Positions 14,528 through 22,796 of a stretch of 64,000 nucleotides of DNA are shown in pieces. The notes under the pieces were generated by a model that was not told where the DNA came from, searched no databases, and worked only from the letters and a program-made list of their open reading frames with translations. Made by a program: the position numbers and the translations under genes. This stretch comes from a virus, in the IMG/VR virus record IMGVR_UViG_3300044818_000015, positions 1-64,000 of that record; one strand, written 5' to 3'. Numbering within the stretch: position 1 is the stretch's first letter; the number at the start of each line of letters is the position of its first letter.

Positions 14528-14873
14528 CACGCCGGACGGGGGCCTCGTTAGTCGTCGGGATGGAATTCTGCGGGAACTCGACGAACTTTGTGTGCGCTGT
14601 ACGATTACAGGTTTCATCGGACCCGCGATGGTGATTGCCACCTTACACGGCGCTATTTGCGGTGAGCGTGACCGCATCGCCGAGGGCCGCAGTAGAATCG
14701 ATCCGCCTGATTTCGCCCGGCGGCTCGCCATCGCTCTGTTAGATGCCGCAGAGGCCGAGGACGGATTAGTCCTCGACGACGTGCGCGGGGCATTGGGCGA
14801 CTTTTTGCCGCATCCGGCGACTTCCCCCACTGGGCCACCGCAGCACGCGCCCGAAGAAGGAGCGAAGCCGTGA
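14517..14873 (+). CDS. Hypothetical protein, 118 aa
   Basis: ATG inside the end of the previous gene. A helical core (RDGILRELDELCVRCTITGF, FARRLAIALLDAAEAEDGL) and a tail (PTGPPQHAPEEGAKP) from a type-A boundary repeat. The repeat's GAAGAAGGAG end provides the Shine-Dalgarno of the next gene. Confidence 0.55.
   Translation: MANSTPDGGLVSRRDGILRELDELCVRCTITGFIGPAMVIATLHGAICGERDRIAEGRSRIDPPDFARRLAIALLDAAEAEDGLVLDDVRGALGDFLPHPATSPTGPPQHAPEEGAKP
14810..14860 (+). repeat. Dispersed boundary repeat, type A
   Basis: GCATCCGGCGACTTCC at the left end and CAGCACGCGCCCGAAGAAGG at the right, ending 10 bases before the next gene's GTG. A close match lies at 15112-15160, and the same right end lies inside the giant gene near 48655. 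Confidence 0.75.
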
Positions 14874-15118
14874 TCGCAACTCCGCAGGAGATTCAAGACG
14901 CGCAAGGCTATCTCGTCGTCGCTGGCTTCGAGCCTTTCACGGTAGGCGACATTCTGACAGGGTGGAATTCGTCAGTTCCGCTGGAGTCACTCGGGAAAGT
15001 GGTGGTCATCGGCTTGGCAACACGCCAAGAATGGGATGAGCAGTTCGCTCGGTTCCTTTGCCTAGATGTGAACCTCCCCCAAGGCATCGCCCACTTTGCG
15101 AAGGTCGTGGCGGAATGA
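14870..15118 (+). CDS. Small hypothetical protein, 82 aa
   Basis: GTG start with the repeat-supplied GAAGAAGGAG upstream; overlaps the preceding stop. MIATPQEIQDAQGYLVVAGF then DILTGWNSSVPLESLGK. Compact with no motif. Followed by another type-A repeat. Confidence 0.55.
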   Translation: MIATPQEIQDAQGYLVVAGFEPFTVGDILTGWNSSVPLESLGKVVVIGLATRQEWDEQFARFLCLDVNLPQGIAHFAKVVAE

Positions 15119-15160
15119 GTCCCGCGCCCGACACACCGCAGCACGCGCCCGAAGAAGGGA
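15112..15160 (+). repeat. Dispersed boundary repeat, type A, outside any gene
   Basis: Right end CCGCAGCACGCGCCCGAAGAAGG is identical to the copy 300 bases upstream, but here it follows a stop codon and is not translated in any identified gene. This shows conservation at the DNA level. Confidence 0.75.
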
Positions 15161-15167
15161 GCCAGCC

Positions 15168-15308
15168 ATGAAATCGCTGGCCTGCCATCTATTTCACCGC
15201 AAGCACTGGAAGTGCCTTACCTCTCTCAATCTGACCATTGGACCCGAGTATTTATTTATGTTCTGCACCCGTTGCCTCAGAGCTTGGGAAGAAATCGAGG
15301 AGCCATGA
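15168..15308 (+). CDS. Small Cys/His protein, 46 aa
   Basis: Begins MKSLACHLFHRKHWKCL and ends FCTRCLRAWEEIEEP. One CxxC plus N-terminal His/Cys residues could bind a metal. The Shine-Dalgarno-like GAAGGGAG comes from the repeat upstream. The stop overlaps the next gene. Confidence 0.5.
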   Translation: MKSLACHLFHRKHWKCLTSLNLTIGPEYLFMFCTRCLRAWEEIEEP

Positions 15309-15751
15309 AAGCCCAGTCCGACCGGCTCTACTCCTACCGCGAGGCAATGCGGCTCACCGGATCCACTCCCCGGCAACTGCAATGGTGGGACGAGAAAGGG
15401 ATTGTCCAGCCGCGGCACATAGGCCACAAGCGGTGCTATCAGGCTGCCGACCTGCTCCGGCTCATGATCGTGCAGGAGCTCCGCCGAAAAGGCGTCAACC
15501 CGATCTTTGCGCGCCGGCTGAAGGTCATCGCCGCTGATTTTCTGCTGATCGAGGTGAAGCCGGGCTGTGGCCATGGCAACTGGGAGACCACACGAGGCCG
15601 CGATCGCTTCACCGCATACGTTAGCCACTGGGAACACTCGCCCGAGGCCGCAATCGCGCGGATGGAGAAATCGCCATCGGGTTTCCATCTTGTCTACGTC
15701 GGCGAGTTGCGGGCGAAGTTAGAGCAACGAACGAACGGAGGAAAACGATGA
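15305..15751 (+). CDS. MerR-family HTH transcription regulator
   Basis: 148 aa from ATG at 15305 (ATGA overlap). The N-terminal 70 residues are a MerR winged helix: YSYREAMRLTGSTPRQLQWW, then DEKGIVQPRHIGHKRCYQAA, DLLRLMIVQELRRKGVN. The C-terminal half is a small unrecognised domain, not the usual long dimerisation coiled coil, so ligand sensing is uncertain. It may regulate the surrounding early operon. Confidence 0.8.
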   Translation: MKAQSDRLYSYREAMRLTGSTPRQLQWWDEKGIVQPRHIGHKRCYQAADLLRLMIVQELRRKGVNPIFARRLKVIAADFLLIEVKPGCGHGNWETTRGRDRFTAYVSHWEHSPEAAIARMEKSPSGFHLVYVGELRAKLEQRTNGGKR

Positions 15752-16494
15752 AGGTTGAATTGAATGGCGAAACGTACCGGATCGAGTTCGAGCACGGGAG
15801 CGGCGACGGCCAACACACGGCGGAGTACACCACCTGCCGGATTCAACAGGTCGAAGTCGTGCACAACATGCGCGATACGGAGGCGCTGGTGACCGTGGCG
15901 GAAGGAACGGCGGTTCGCTACTACAAAGACCCACCGAATCGCGAGATGGCGCGGAAAGCGGCGCTGGCGAAGGCGCTCCAGAGGTTGGATCGCGAATTTG
16001 AAGTGGAGTCCCTCAATAAGGCCCGCCGCAAGCTGTTCTGGGATGCCTACCTCGGGCGAAAGCGCGCGCCGCCCGTTGAATTGGCGCGGATGCCGCAGAC
16101 GGCCGTGGAAGCGGCAGAGTTTTTCGCCAAATACGGAAACGTAGGCCGCGCCAAGGAACTGCTTGCGGTGCTCCCCACTGAGGCACAGCTTCGATCGGCG
16201 TGCGACATGGCCCGCGCCAACGGGCAACCCGCCGAAGTGGTCAACGCAGCCTCCGCGCTGATAATGGCGCCGCCGGCGTATAGTCCGAAGCTGGTTGGGA
16301 AGGTCACCCGGAACGGCCGGGGATGGGACGTCACGTTTTCCTGTGGCCACACCGTCTGGTGGGCCGTCGAACCACCACGGGAATACGAGATCTGCGCGGA
16401 GTGCCTCGATGAGTTCGCGACCGAGCTGCGCGAGCTGCAGAAGAGGTCGGGCAGCCTCACCGCCAAGCCTGGTCTGACCGCCCCTATCGAATAG
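15748..16494 (+). CDS. Hypothetical protein with a C-terminal CxxC, 248 aa
   Basis: Overlaps the MerR gene by ATGA, with AACGGAGGAAAACG upstream. N-terminal beta-rich part (MKVELNGETYRIEFEHGSGD), helical middle (ARKAALAKALQRLDREFEVE), then FSCGHTVWWAVEPP with ICAECLDEF, a possible four-ligand zinc site. Role unknown. Confidence 0.6.
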   Translation: MKVELNGETYRIEFEHGSGDGQHTAEYTTCRIQQVEVVHNMRDTEALVTVAEGTAVRYYKDPPNREMARKAALAKALQRLDREFEVESLNKARRKLFWDAYLGRKRAPPVELARMPQTAVEAAEFFAKYGNVGRAKELLAVLPTEAQLRSACDMARANGQPAEVVNAASALIMAPPAYSPKLVGKVTRNGRGWDVTFSCGHTVWWAVEPPREYEICAECLDEFATELRELQKRSGSLTAKPGLTAPIE

Positions 16495-16521
16495 ATCGTT
16501 CAAATCTAAAAAGGAACCCCC

Positions 16522-16698
16522 ATGACAAAGCTAACCGGAGGAAAGACCATCACTCGGGAAACGGACGTCTACGAGCGCACACGCCCTTTAGTAGTGGAAC
16601 TGCACCCCAAGTACTTGACCATCCGTTTGAAAGGGGAAGGTGAGCCTTTAATGGTCAGCTACGGCGAGCTGTTGAAGATGGCCAGGAGGAAAAGGTGA
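16522..16698 (+). CDS. Small hypothetical protein, 58 aa
   Basis: ATG preceded by AAGGAA. MTKLTGGKTITRETDVYERT then LVVELHPKYLTIRLKGEGE and VSYGELLKMARRKR. Reads as a small all-beta domain with a basic C-terminus. The next gene's GTG overlaps its stop. Confidence 0.55.
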   Translation: MTKLTGGKTITRETDVYERTRPLVVELHPKYLTIRLKGEGEPLMVSYGELLKMARRKR

Positions 16699-16982
16699 CA
16701 CGCGCAAAGAAGTCGAAGGGCGGGCCCGCTACTGAGGCTGGGCCGCTGCGCGAGGTGCAATTCCTCATCGAGCGGGAGTGTCCGGAGGCGGGCGACGTCC
16801 CGACGAACCTCGAGGAGTATCCGGCTGCGGTGTTCGTCTATTGGCCGCCAACCGGGAAGCCCGTTCTCCGGTGCTCCTCGCCGCGCTTCTACATCATGCT
16901 GGACAGCGAGGCGGTCCGCCTGGGGTATAACTCCGCCGATCGCTGGTATGTCTGCGAGCACATGGGGAGGATCATCGAGTGA
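16695..16982 (+). CDS. Small hypothetical protein, 95 aa
   Basis: GTG start overlapping the previous stop. The first 17 residues (TRAKKSKGGPATEAGPL) include the right end of a type-C repeat (16729-16746). The rest is globular: EVQFLIERECPEAGDVPTNL, VFVYWPPTGKPVLRC, YNSADRWYVCEHMG. No family recognised. Confidence 0.55.
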   Translation: MTRAKKSKGGPATEAGPLREVQFLIERECPEAGDVPTNLEEYPAAVFVYWPPTGKPVLRCSSPRFYIMLDSEAVRLGYNSADRWYVCEHMGRIIE

Positions 16983-17024
16983 TCGCTCCGCGGCCCCGGT
17001 GCACGAAAAGGGAACAGGCTTAGA

Positions 17025-17363
17025 ATGCCTTCCCCCTATGATCACCACTGGCGCACGTATGACCGTCCCGCCGTACTGAAGCGAGTAGGAGGCCAGTTCC
17101 ACAAGAGGCGCTACGTCGGTTACGCCCATTGCGAACGGTGCAAGTGGAAAGAAGGCTTCCTCTATGCCGGCCAGCGCTCGAAGCTCGAGATCGCGCACCT
17201 GGACGGCAATAACCGAAACGGGAAGCCTGAGAATCTGGCGTGCGTCCCGTGCCACAAGCGCCAAGACTATCCGCTGTGGGCTGCCCGCTGCCATCGTACG
17301 CGATACGGGAAGAAGGACTGGAAGCGCCCGCTACTGATTCACCAGGAGGAACTGAGCCTATGA
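17025..17363 (+). CDS. HNH endonuclease-like protein
   Basis: 112 aa. Residues about 35-85 form an HNH/zinc module: HCERCKWKEGF, then LEIAHLDGNNRNGKPENL with the catalytic-type His, and CVPCHKRQD as the second knuckle. Phage HNH nucleases often act with terminases or as homing enzymes; this one lies in the early region, away from packaging genes. Its stop overlaps the next ATG. Confidence 0.85.
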   Translation: MPSPYDHHWRTYDRPAVLKRVGGQFHKRRYVGYAHCERCKWKEGFLYAGQRSKLEIAHLDGNNRNGKPENLACVPCHKRQDYPLWAARCHRTRYGKKDWKRPLLIHQEELSL

Positions 17364-17614
17364 AATTCCACGAAGCGCAAGACCTGTCGAAGCGCGGCTA
17401 CTCCTGGTTAGTCGAGGGGGAAACCTACGCCGTCGTATTTCAAACCGAGTCTCCGGATATCGGGATCTTCTGCCGTCTTTGCCGCCAGATATCGCACAAC
17501 CTGAACGACATCAGCCATCTGTATTGCGGCAACTGCCATCGATTCCATGAGCGTCCGGCGAATACTCCCGCGCCCGCCGCACCCCAGCCCGTGCCCGAAG
17601 GAAAAACAAGTTGA
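17360..17614 (+). CDS. Small zinc-ribbon protein, 84 aa
   Basis: Starts by ATGA overlap with AGGAGGA upstream. The centre carries FCRLCRQISHNLNDISHLYC, then GNCHRFHE, a CxxC...CxxC ribbon with SHN typical of small phage zinc proteins. The tail (RPANTPAPAAPQPVPEGKTS) is encoded by a type-A repeat. The TTG start of the HerA-like gene overlaps its stop. Confidence 0.7.
   Translation: MKFHEAQDLSKRGYSWLVEGETYAVVFQTESPDIGIFCRLCRQISHNLNDISHLYCGNCHRFHERPANTPAPAAPQPVPEGKTS
17551..17600 (+). repeat. Dispersed boundary repeat, type A
   Basis: GCGTCCGGCGAATACTCCCG to AGCCCGTGCCCGAAGG, ending 11 bases before the TTG start of the HerA-like gene. Near-identical ends, in reverse orientation, at 25914-25961. 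Confidence 0.75.
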
Positions 17615-19443
17615 AACTACACCTCGCGAGCAATCTAAGCCTGCCCGTAGACACGGTAACCCAGAGCCTGGCCATCCTGGCACGGAAAAGGGCGGGGAAG
17701 AGCTATCTGGCCCGCCGGTTTGCCGAGCAGCTTCTGGCATCCGACCAACAAGTCGTAATCGTGGACCCGAAAGGCGACTGGTGGGGTATCCGATCGAGCG
17801 CTGACGGCAAGAGCCCAGGCTTCCCGGTTGTAGTTTTAGGCGGGGAGCACGGAGACCTGCCGCTTGAAAAGACGGCCGCCGAAACCGTGGCGCGGCTGAT
17901 TGTAGAGGAGCGCGTCAGTGTCTTGCTGGACCTGAGCGAGTTCCGCAAGTCCGAAATAGCCCTGTTCCTGGGTGGCGACATCCGCCAGCACCGTGACGGC
18001 CTGCTTGAAATCATCTATCGCCTGAAGGCCAAGGAGGAGTTTCGGACTCCGGTGATGGTAATCGTCGACGAGGCGGACGCCATCGCGCCACAGCGGCCCT
18101 ATCCTGGCGAGGAACGCATGCTGGGGGCGATGTCCGATATCGTGCGCCGCGGCGGACAGCGGGGAATCGGCTCGATGTTAATAACGCAGAGATCGAGCGT
18201 GATCAATAAGGACGTGCTGACCCAGAGCCAGGTGATGATCGCGCTGCGCACCATCGCCAAGCTCGATCTCAACGCCATCATGGATTGGGTGGACGTGCAC
18301 GGGGTTCCGGAGCAGGGCAAGGTACTGAAAGCCTCCCTGCCGTCGCTGCCGACAGGGGACGCCTGGATGCTCTCGCCGGGCTGGCCGACCGACGCCGGCA
18401 TCTTCGAGCGGATCCACGGCCTGCCGATCAACACGTTCGATAGCGGCGCCACCCCGAAACCCGGTGAGAAGCGGATCAAGCCGCGAAATCTGGCCGACGT
18501 GGACCTGCCCGCGCTGCAGCGCCGCATGGCCGAGACCATTGAGCGCGTCAAAGCCGACGATCCGAAGATCCTGCGCCAGGAAATAGCCAAGCTCAAGGCG
18601 GAACTGGCGAAGAAGCCGGGGCCGAGCGGAACTGGGGTTCCGGTCAAAGTGGATCCCGCGGCCGTCGAACGCGCGGTGGCCGCCGCGATCGCCAAGACGG
18701 CCGGCGCCGCGCAAAAGGAGATGGCGCGGATACTGAAGCCTATTCGGGACGCCATGCAGACCGCAGTAGGGCTGCTTGGCAGGGCGGCGCGCGAGATCGA
18801 GGCGGCCTTACCTCCGGAGTCTGTGACTCTGAAGGTAAGCGTGGATTTGCCGCAGCCCGACCATATTTCCCGATCGGTGAATATGGTCCCACCTCCCCAT
18901 CAGCCACATCAGAACAGGAGGCCGCCCGTTACCCGAGATCCGAAGCCCGCCGGCGACGGCCCGCCAGAGAGCCTTTCGAAGATGCAGCGCACGATGTTGA
19001 CTGCGCTCGCGCAGCATCCGGAAGGGCTCACGAAAGCCCAGCTTCTCCTGCATGCGGATTACTCGGCCAACGGATCGACCTCGCGAACCTTTGCCGAATT
19101 CGCGCGGTTTGGGTGGGCAATGGCAAGCCAGGGGAAGGTTGTGATCACGGCCGAGGGGCTGGCGAGCCTTGGTGAATACGAGCCGCTGCCGGTTGGTGAT
19201 GATCTTCGCCGGCATCTTCTGACGTCTCCTAAACTATCGACGATGGAAAAGGCGCTGTTGGGGCAACTGTGTGAGAGATACCCCGATTCAGTGCCCAAAG
19301 GACTACTCCTTCAGCTCGCACGCTATTCCGCCAACGGGTCAACCTCCCGCGCCTTCGCCAGGCTAGTGCGATTCGGGTACGTGACGGGCTCCGGATCGGG
19401 GATGTTGCGGGCCGCGGATGTTCTATTCCTGGAGGGCCAATGA
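17611..19443 (+). CDS. HerA/FtsK-like ATPase with tandem winged helices
   Basis: 610 aa, TTG start overlapping the previous stop. The N-terminal 270 residues form a HerA-type RecA fold. The P-loop reads ARKRAGKS, lacking the usual first Gly. Walker B is VMVIVDEADA. A later motif is SMLITQRSSVINKDV. A coiled coil (IERVKADDPKILRQEIAKLK) leads to two homologous C-terminal winged helices, about 460-525 and 540-605, both containing YSANGSTSR. HerA-type pumps translocate DNA; phage copies are linked to replication or packaging, but no NurA-type nuclease partner is seen here. The tandem winged helices suggest DNA docking. Confidence 0.8.
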   Translation: MKLHLASNLSLPVDTVTQSLAILARKRAGKSYLARRFAEQLLASDQQVVIVDPKGDWWGIRSSADGKSPGFPVVVLGGEHGDLPLEKTAAETVARLIVEERVSVLLDLSEFRKSEIALFLGGDIRQHRDGLLEIIYRLKAKEEFRTPVMVIVDEADAIAPQRPYPGEERMLGAMSDIVRRGGQRGIGSMLITQRSSVINKDVLTQSQVMIALRTIAKLDLNAIMDWVDVHGVPEQGKVLKASLPSLPTGDAWMLSPGWPTDAGIFERIHGLPINTFDSGATPKPGEKRIKPRNLADVDLPALQRRMAETIERVKADDPKILRQEIAKLKAELAKKPGPSGTGVPVKVDPAAVERAVAAAIAKTAGAAQKEMARILKPIRDAMQTAVGLLGRAAREIEAALPPESVTLKVSVDLPQPDHISRSVNMVPPPHQPHQNRRPPVTRDPKPAGDGPPESLSKMQRTMLTALAQHPEGLTKAQLLLHADYSANGSTSRTFAEFARFGWAMASQGKVVITAEGLASLGEYEPLPVGDDLRRHLLTSPKLSTMEKALLGQLCERYPDSVPKGLLLQLARYSANGSTSRAFARLVRFGYVTGSGSGMLRAADVLFLEGQ

Positions 19444-19733
19444 TGGACGCGGAACAACTAACCCATCTCGCCGCGACGGAGGCGATGACTCCCGAGGGGC
19501 AGAAATTCGAGCTAGCCATGGTGCTCGATGTCCATTGTGCGATGATCCTCGCCGCCCAACTACAGTTGGCTCTGCGGCATCCGCATAACCAGGCCGGCCG
19601 GCAGCTTGGGGTAGTGCGGCAGTTTATCGACGGCGTGATTGCCAGATTCGAGGAAGCGGGCCTGGTGGCGTGCGCCACGCTGGCCAGGGCGGGGGACAAT
19701 CCGGAGATGGACACCTGGGAGATGGACACATGA
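19440..19733 (+). CDS. Small helical protein, 97 aa
   Basis: ATG overlaps the HerA stop (a second ATG follows at 19443). Helical: LTHLAATEAMTPEGQKFELA, VLDVHCAMILAAQLQLALRH, GRQLGVVRQFIDGVIARFEE. No motif. Translational coupling to the ATPase suggests a possible cofactor, by position only. Confidence 0.55.
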   Translation: MMDAEQLTHLAATEAMTPEGQKFELAMVLDVHCAMILAAQLQLALRHPHNQAGRQLGVVRQFIDGVIARFEEAGLVACATLARAGDNPEMDTWEMDT

Positions 19734-19918
19734 ATCATTTTCCAAAGCTACAGGTTCTGATATTCCTTGCCTGGGTAGTCCTCTCCTGCTGGCAAAACTC
19801 CATCATTCGCGAGCAGAACAGGCTACTCGTCCGCTATCAGGGACAGGCGAACGAGCTGGCCGAGCTTGACGTGAAGGTGCAAGACGCGGCGCGAATCTGC
19901 GGCGCACTCTCCAAATGA
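19730..19918 (+). CDS. Small single-pass membrane protein, 62 aa
   Basis: ATGA overlap start. One hydrophobic segment near the N-terminus (LQVLIFLAWVVLSCW) is followed by a coiled coil (IREQNRLLVRYQGQANELAE). The topology resembles Rz/spanin-like or septum-type peptides, but no lysis gene is nearby. Confidence 0.55.
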   Translation: MNHFPKLQVLIFLAWVVLSCWQNSIIREQNRLLVRYQGQANELAELDVKVQDAARICGALSK

Positions 19919-19968
19919 GATATAGGAATTGTCCGGAGTTATAGAGAAAAGAGAAGAAGGGAACACGC

Positions 19969-20304
19969 ATGGTCAAACTAACTAACGAGCTGATAGCCGC
20001 AGCAATTCTCGGCTTTGAGGAACAGAAGCGCCGGATCGACGGGCAGATCGAGGAGTTACGGAGCCTGCAGGCCGGCAGTCCCGCCGCCCCGAAGGAGCCA
20101 GAGCGAGCGCGTAAGATGACAGCAGCCGGCCGCAAGGCCATCGCTCAGGCCCAGAAGGACCGATGGGCGAAAATCCATGCGGCGAAGGCCGCGGCGGCCG
20201 AGCCGCCGGTGAAGAAGCGCACTCTCACAGCCAAGGGCCGGCGAAACATCATCGCCGCGCTCAAGAAGCGGCACGCGATGAAACGGATGGCCGCGGGGGC
20301 CTAA
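19969..20304 (+). CDS. Basic small DNA-binding-like protein, 111 aa
   Basis: The N-terminal coiled coil (ILGFEEQKRRIDGQIEELRS) is followed by two Lys/Arg/Ala-rich repeats: KMTAAGRKAIAQAQKDRWAK and TLTAKGRRNIIAALKKRHA. The AxGRRxIxxAxKxRW pattern recurs in small mobile-element and Acidobacteria proteins and probably contacts nucleic acid. Compare the short protein at 29868. Confidence 0.65.
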   Translation: MVKLTNELIAAAILGFEEQKRRIDGQIEELRSLQAGSPAAPKEPERARKMTAAGRKAIAQAQKDRWAKIHAAKAAAAEPPVKKRTLTAKGRRNIIAALKKRHAMKRMAAGA

Positions 20305-20456
20305 ACTTATGCCGTCCTGGCTTCCCACTGACGATTACGCCAGGCCAACCGCTTGCGCGCGCTCCTGATGCACTGGACCCCGCCCTATCACTGGTCGGTG
20401 CGTGTAAGCCGCGGGATAGTGGTGGTGATGAAGTTGAAACCATGGAAACCCATCAT

Positions 20457-20711
20457 ATGAAACAACGATTTCTACGCGGAGTACGGCAACTCCGGCTGGT
20501 GATGCTCGGATCGTCGCTGGTGATGGTCGGCTTCTGCGCCGGCCGCTGGACTCATGGAGATCTCGCCGTCGAGCTGGCGACGGCTGCGTACCTCGGCAAC
20601 GCGGTGTTATGGGCGTGGTTCCTCTGGCGCGATCACCGCCGCGATGATGCCGATCTCCGCGCCGGCCTGCGGGACTCGGCCCGTTCGTTTCGAGGCGAAC
20701 CCTACCAATGA
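20457..20711 (+). CDS. Small two-pass membrane protein, 84 aa
   Basis: ATG at 20457, after the leader GAAACCCATCAT also used at 14297; an in-frame ATG at 20442 is possible. Two hydrophobic segments: LVMLGSSLVMVGFCAG and LATAAYLGNAVLWAWFLW. The C-terminus is charged (RDHRRDDADLRAGLRD). Two-pass topology and size would suit a holin-like protein, though no endolysin is adjacent. Confidence 0.55.
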   Translation: MKQRFLRGVRQLRLVMLGSSLVMVGFCAGRWTHGDLAVELATAAYLGNAVLWAWFLWRDHRRDDADLRAGLRDSARSFRGEPYQ

Positions 20712-20992
20712 CCACAATTATCTGTTGGTGCAAGACGCTGGTCGACGTGGTGGACCGCAAGATTGCCGTGCACAACACGCCCGAGGGCGAACCATGCTCT
20801 CGCGGCAGCCAGGCCTACATCCCGCAGCGGATCCACGTCGGGCATCCGCGGGGGCAGGGAAAGCCGAGCGCCTCGTTCGAAGTGATGGGCGCCAAGCCGG
20901 TGGAAATAGACTGCCGCGGCTGCGGCGGGACTCACGACATGATCGAGCTGACCGGCAAGGTTCACCACCACGGCGCCCCGGAGTTCAATTGA
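20708..20992 (+). CDS. Small Cys-containing protein, 94 aa
   Basis: ATGA overlap. MTTIICWCKTLVDVVDRKIA begins with CWC, and CRGCGGTHDMIELTGK near the C-terminus gives another CxxC. It could bind one metal ion. No family recognised. Confidence 0.55.
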   Translation: MTTIICWCKTLVDVVDRKIAVHNTPEGEPCSRGSQAYIPQRIHVGHPRGQGKPSASFEVMGAKPVEIDCRGCGGTHDMIELTGKVHHHGAPEFN

Positions 20993-21600
20993 CCGACCAA
21001 CTTCTCAAGGGACTCGCCGCGCAGGTCGCCAACATGGCAAAGACGGAGCTCCGGTACCGGCACGAGCTCAACGGCATCCTGGCGAGCTATCACGAGGGCG
21101 AGGGGCTGCACCGGATGCGCAAGATCGAACTGATGGTGCAGGGGGTCGCCGGTAAGGACTGGCTCAACCACGATCACGCCAAGGATATGCTCTTCGCCGT
21201 CCTGCGGGTCGCGAATCTGCGCCATGCGGCCGGTGTGACGATGCCCGACGCCCTGGTGATCGCGACGGCCGGCGATGCCTATCTGACCAATGACGCCTAC
21301 GCCGCGCTATCGGACGCGGAGCGAGCGGCACTTGAAGATCTCCTCGACCGGGGCGAGACGCATCGCCGCGATCATCCCAAGTATTTCGACACCTGGGAGT
21401 GTCTCTCGGTCGTGTCGCAGTCGGCGGATCGCGTCTGTATCTACCACCAGAAGTTTGAGCGCGGCCTGCTCATCGGCGAGCCGAAGATCGACTTCTTCGA
21501 CCAATCCCAGTTCTCCGGCCGTCTGAAACTCTACGGCGTCGATCCACCGCCCGAAGTACTGCGCGCCGTCGAGAAGCGCAAGCAGCAGCGCACCCCATAA
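20989..21600 (+). CDS. Hypothetical protein, 203 aa
   Basis: TTG start overlapping the previous stop. The upstream part of this open frame is Arg-rich shadow sequence and was left out. It begins with helices (TDQLLKGLAAQVANMAKTEL), then GEGLHRMRKIELMVQGVAGK, HAKDMLFAVLRVANLRHAAG and a C-terminal part with WECLSVVSQSADRVCIYHQK. Globular and cytoplasmic. Unknown. Confidence 0.6.
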   Translation: MTDQLLKGLAAQVANMAKTELRYRHELNGILASYHEGEGLHRMRKIELMVQGVAGKDWLNHDHAKDMLFAVLRVANLRHAAGVTMPDALVIATAGDAYLTNDAYAALSDAERAALEDLLDRGETHRRDHPKYFDTWECLSVVSQSADRVCIYHQKFERGLLIGEPKIDFFDQSQFSGRLKLYGVDPPPEVLRAVEKRKQQRTP

Positions 21601-21720
21601 TCCGCCGCACTCCTACCCCTCGGACCCCCTCCGCGATTCGTCCTGGCCTCTCCCAGCGCCGGGAAACTACCCGAAAATGCGGTTATGGGCGGATACTGGA
21701 CACCAGGGAGAATTTTCACC

Positions 21721-22014
21721 ATGAAGGGTTTTATCATCATCCGGGGCTACTGCTTGTTCGCAGCAGGCATCAGCATCGGCACGTTCCAGCATCAAGCCGA
21801 CGACACTTATCGGCTCAACCTCAACCCGGGTCTCGGGACGTTGGCGGCGAAGCCGGGCCCGGGCCAACTGCCGCTCTACATCGACGCGCCGGTGGCCGAA
21901 TGGACCCCCGCGCTCAAGACCGCGCCCGAAATGGCGCTGGGCTTCCGAACGTTGGTCGCCGCGCAAACGCGCTTGAGTAAGGGGGCGACCAAAGCCAGGA
22001 CGGCCGGAAGCTAG
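21721..22014 (+). CDS. Hypothetical protein, possibly exported, 97 aa
   Basis: ATG at 21721 with AGGGAG 11 bases upstream. The N-terminus (MKGFIIIRGYCLFAAGISIG) is hydrophobic and could be a signal anchor. The rest is Pro/Ala/Thr-rich. Followed at 22028-22050 by CGCCGCC/GGCGGCG, a likely hairpin. Confidence 0.5.
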   Translation: MKGFIIIRGYCLFAAGISIGTFQHQADDTYRLNLNPGLGTLAAKPGPGQLPLYIDAPVAEWTPALKTAPEMALGFRTLVAAQTRLSKGATKARTAGS

Positions 22015-22024
22015 GGCCTAAATG

Positions 22025-22052
22025 AGAAACGCCGCCCCGGAGGGAGGCGGCG
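22025..22052 (+). terminator. GC-rich hairpin after the 21721 gene
   Basis: CGCCGCC and GGCGGCG flank a short loop; a purine-rich tail follows rather than a T-run. It may slow or end transcription weakly. Confidence 0.35.
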
Positions 22053-22102
22053 CCAAGAAGAGAGTCGGAAACTTAAACAATGCGGACGCGAACAAGCCAA
22101 GT

Positions 22103-22411
22103 ATGGCACAGGCGGGCATCGACGGCATGCGCCACACCATAGAGTTCAAAGCGTCGGGCCGCGGCAAGGCGCAATGTCCGCCCAATCCCGACTTTCCGCA
22201 CGGGATCGCACTCGATGCCACCACGTCCGGCGGACCAAACTGCACCGTTAGGCTCCCCTATCCCGCGCCCGAATGTGGGATGTGGGTCATTCATTGCAAG
22301 GAGTGTCCCACGTCGGTAGCGGTCACGGCAGTGGGCCGAGTCGATGATCCGATCAGCATCAAAATGGAATGCAGCGCGCAGGCTGACGGCACACCGCCCG
22401 TGCCAAGATGA
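22103..22411 (+). CDS. Small zinc-ribbon-like phage protein, 102 aa
   Basis: Start uncertain (22103 or 22127; no clear Shine-Dalgarno). The core is RHTIEFKASGRGKAQCPPNP, then CGMWVIHCKECPTSVAVTAV, GRVDDPISIKMEC. The Cys pattern with a final GRxDDP...C recurs in small phage zinc-ribbon proteins. Function not established. Confidence 0.6.
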   Translation: MAQAGIDGMRHTIEFKASGRGKAQCPPNPDFPHGIALDATTSGGPNCTVRLPYPAPECGMWVIHCKECPTSVAVTAVGRVDDPISIKMECSAQADGTPPVPR

Positions 22412-22592
22412 TGAGTAAGCCGTGGAGATAATAGCCTCTCGCGGAAAACGGCATGCGCTCTCTCTACCCGGTGTTGTGCCGGATGCGTCGGCGAAGCTCG
22501 GACCGTACGGCGAAGTCCCGGGCCCCTGGCGGCGGACGCACCGCGCGGGTCCACACGCCGGGTTACCGGGGCGCTGAAGAACGGAGTCGACC
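22412..22592. other. Gap without a convincing gene
   Basis: An open frame here is Arg-rich and lacks a ribosome site. I see no strong repeat; CGGAG near 22580 serves the next gene. Confidence 0.3.
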
Positions 22593-22796
22593 ATGGATCC
22601 AGACGAACGCAAGTGGCTGCAATCGGCGATTGAAGCCGCCCAAGAGGCATCGCAGAAGAACGTCACCGTCTTGCTCGTGCGGCGGAATGAAAACGAGGCC
22701 GATCTCCTCGTGACGAACGCCAATAATTCCGAGGCCATCGCCGGCATGGCGCTGGCAATGAACGGGCCAGGCGAGGTGTGCAGCTCGGAAGGATGA
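22593..22796 (+). CDS. Small hypothetical protein, 67 aa
   Basis: CGGAG upstream. MDPDERKWLQSAIEAAQEAS, then KNVTVLLVRRNENEADLLVT. Reads as a helix followed by two strands. The next gene's ATG overlaps its stop. Confidence 0.6.
   Translation: MDPDERKWLQSAIEAAQEASQKNVTVLLVRRNENEADLLVTNANNSEAIAGMALAMNGPGEVCSSEG

Noticed and set aside
5851-17600. Dispersed repeats considered as integron attC sites
   Set aside because: The small genes separated by repeats look cassette-like, but no GTTRRRY/RYYYAAC core pairs or large palindromes are present and no integron integrase is seen.
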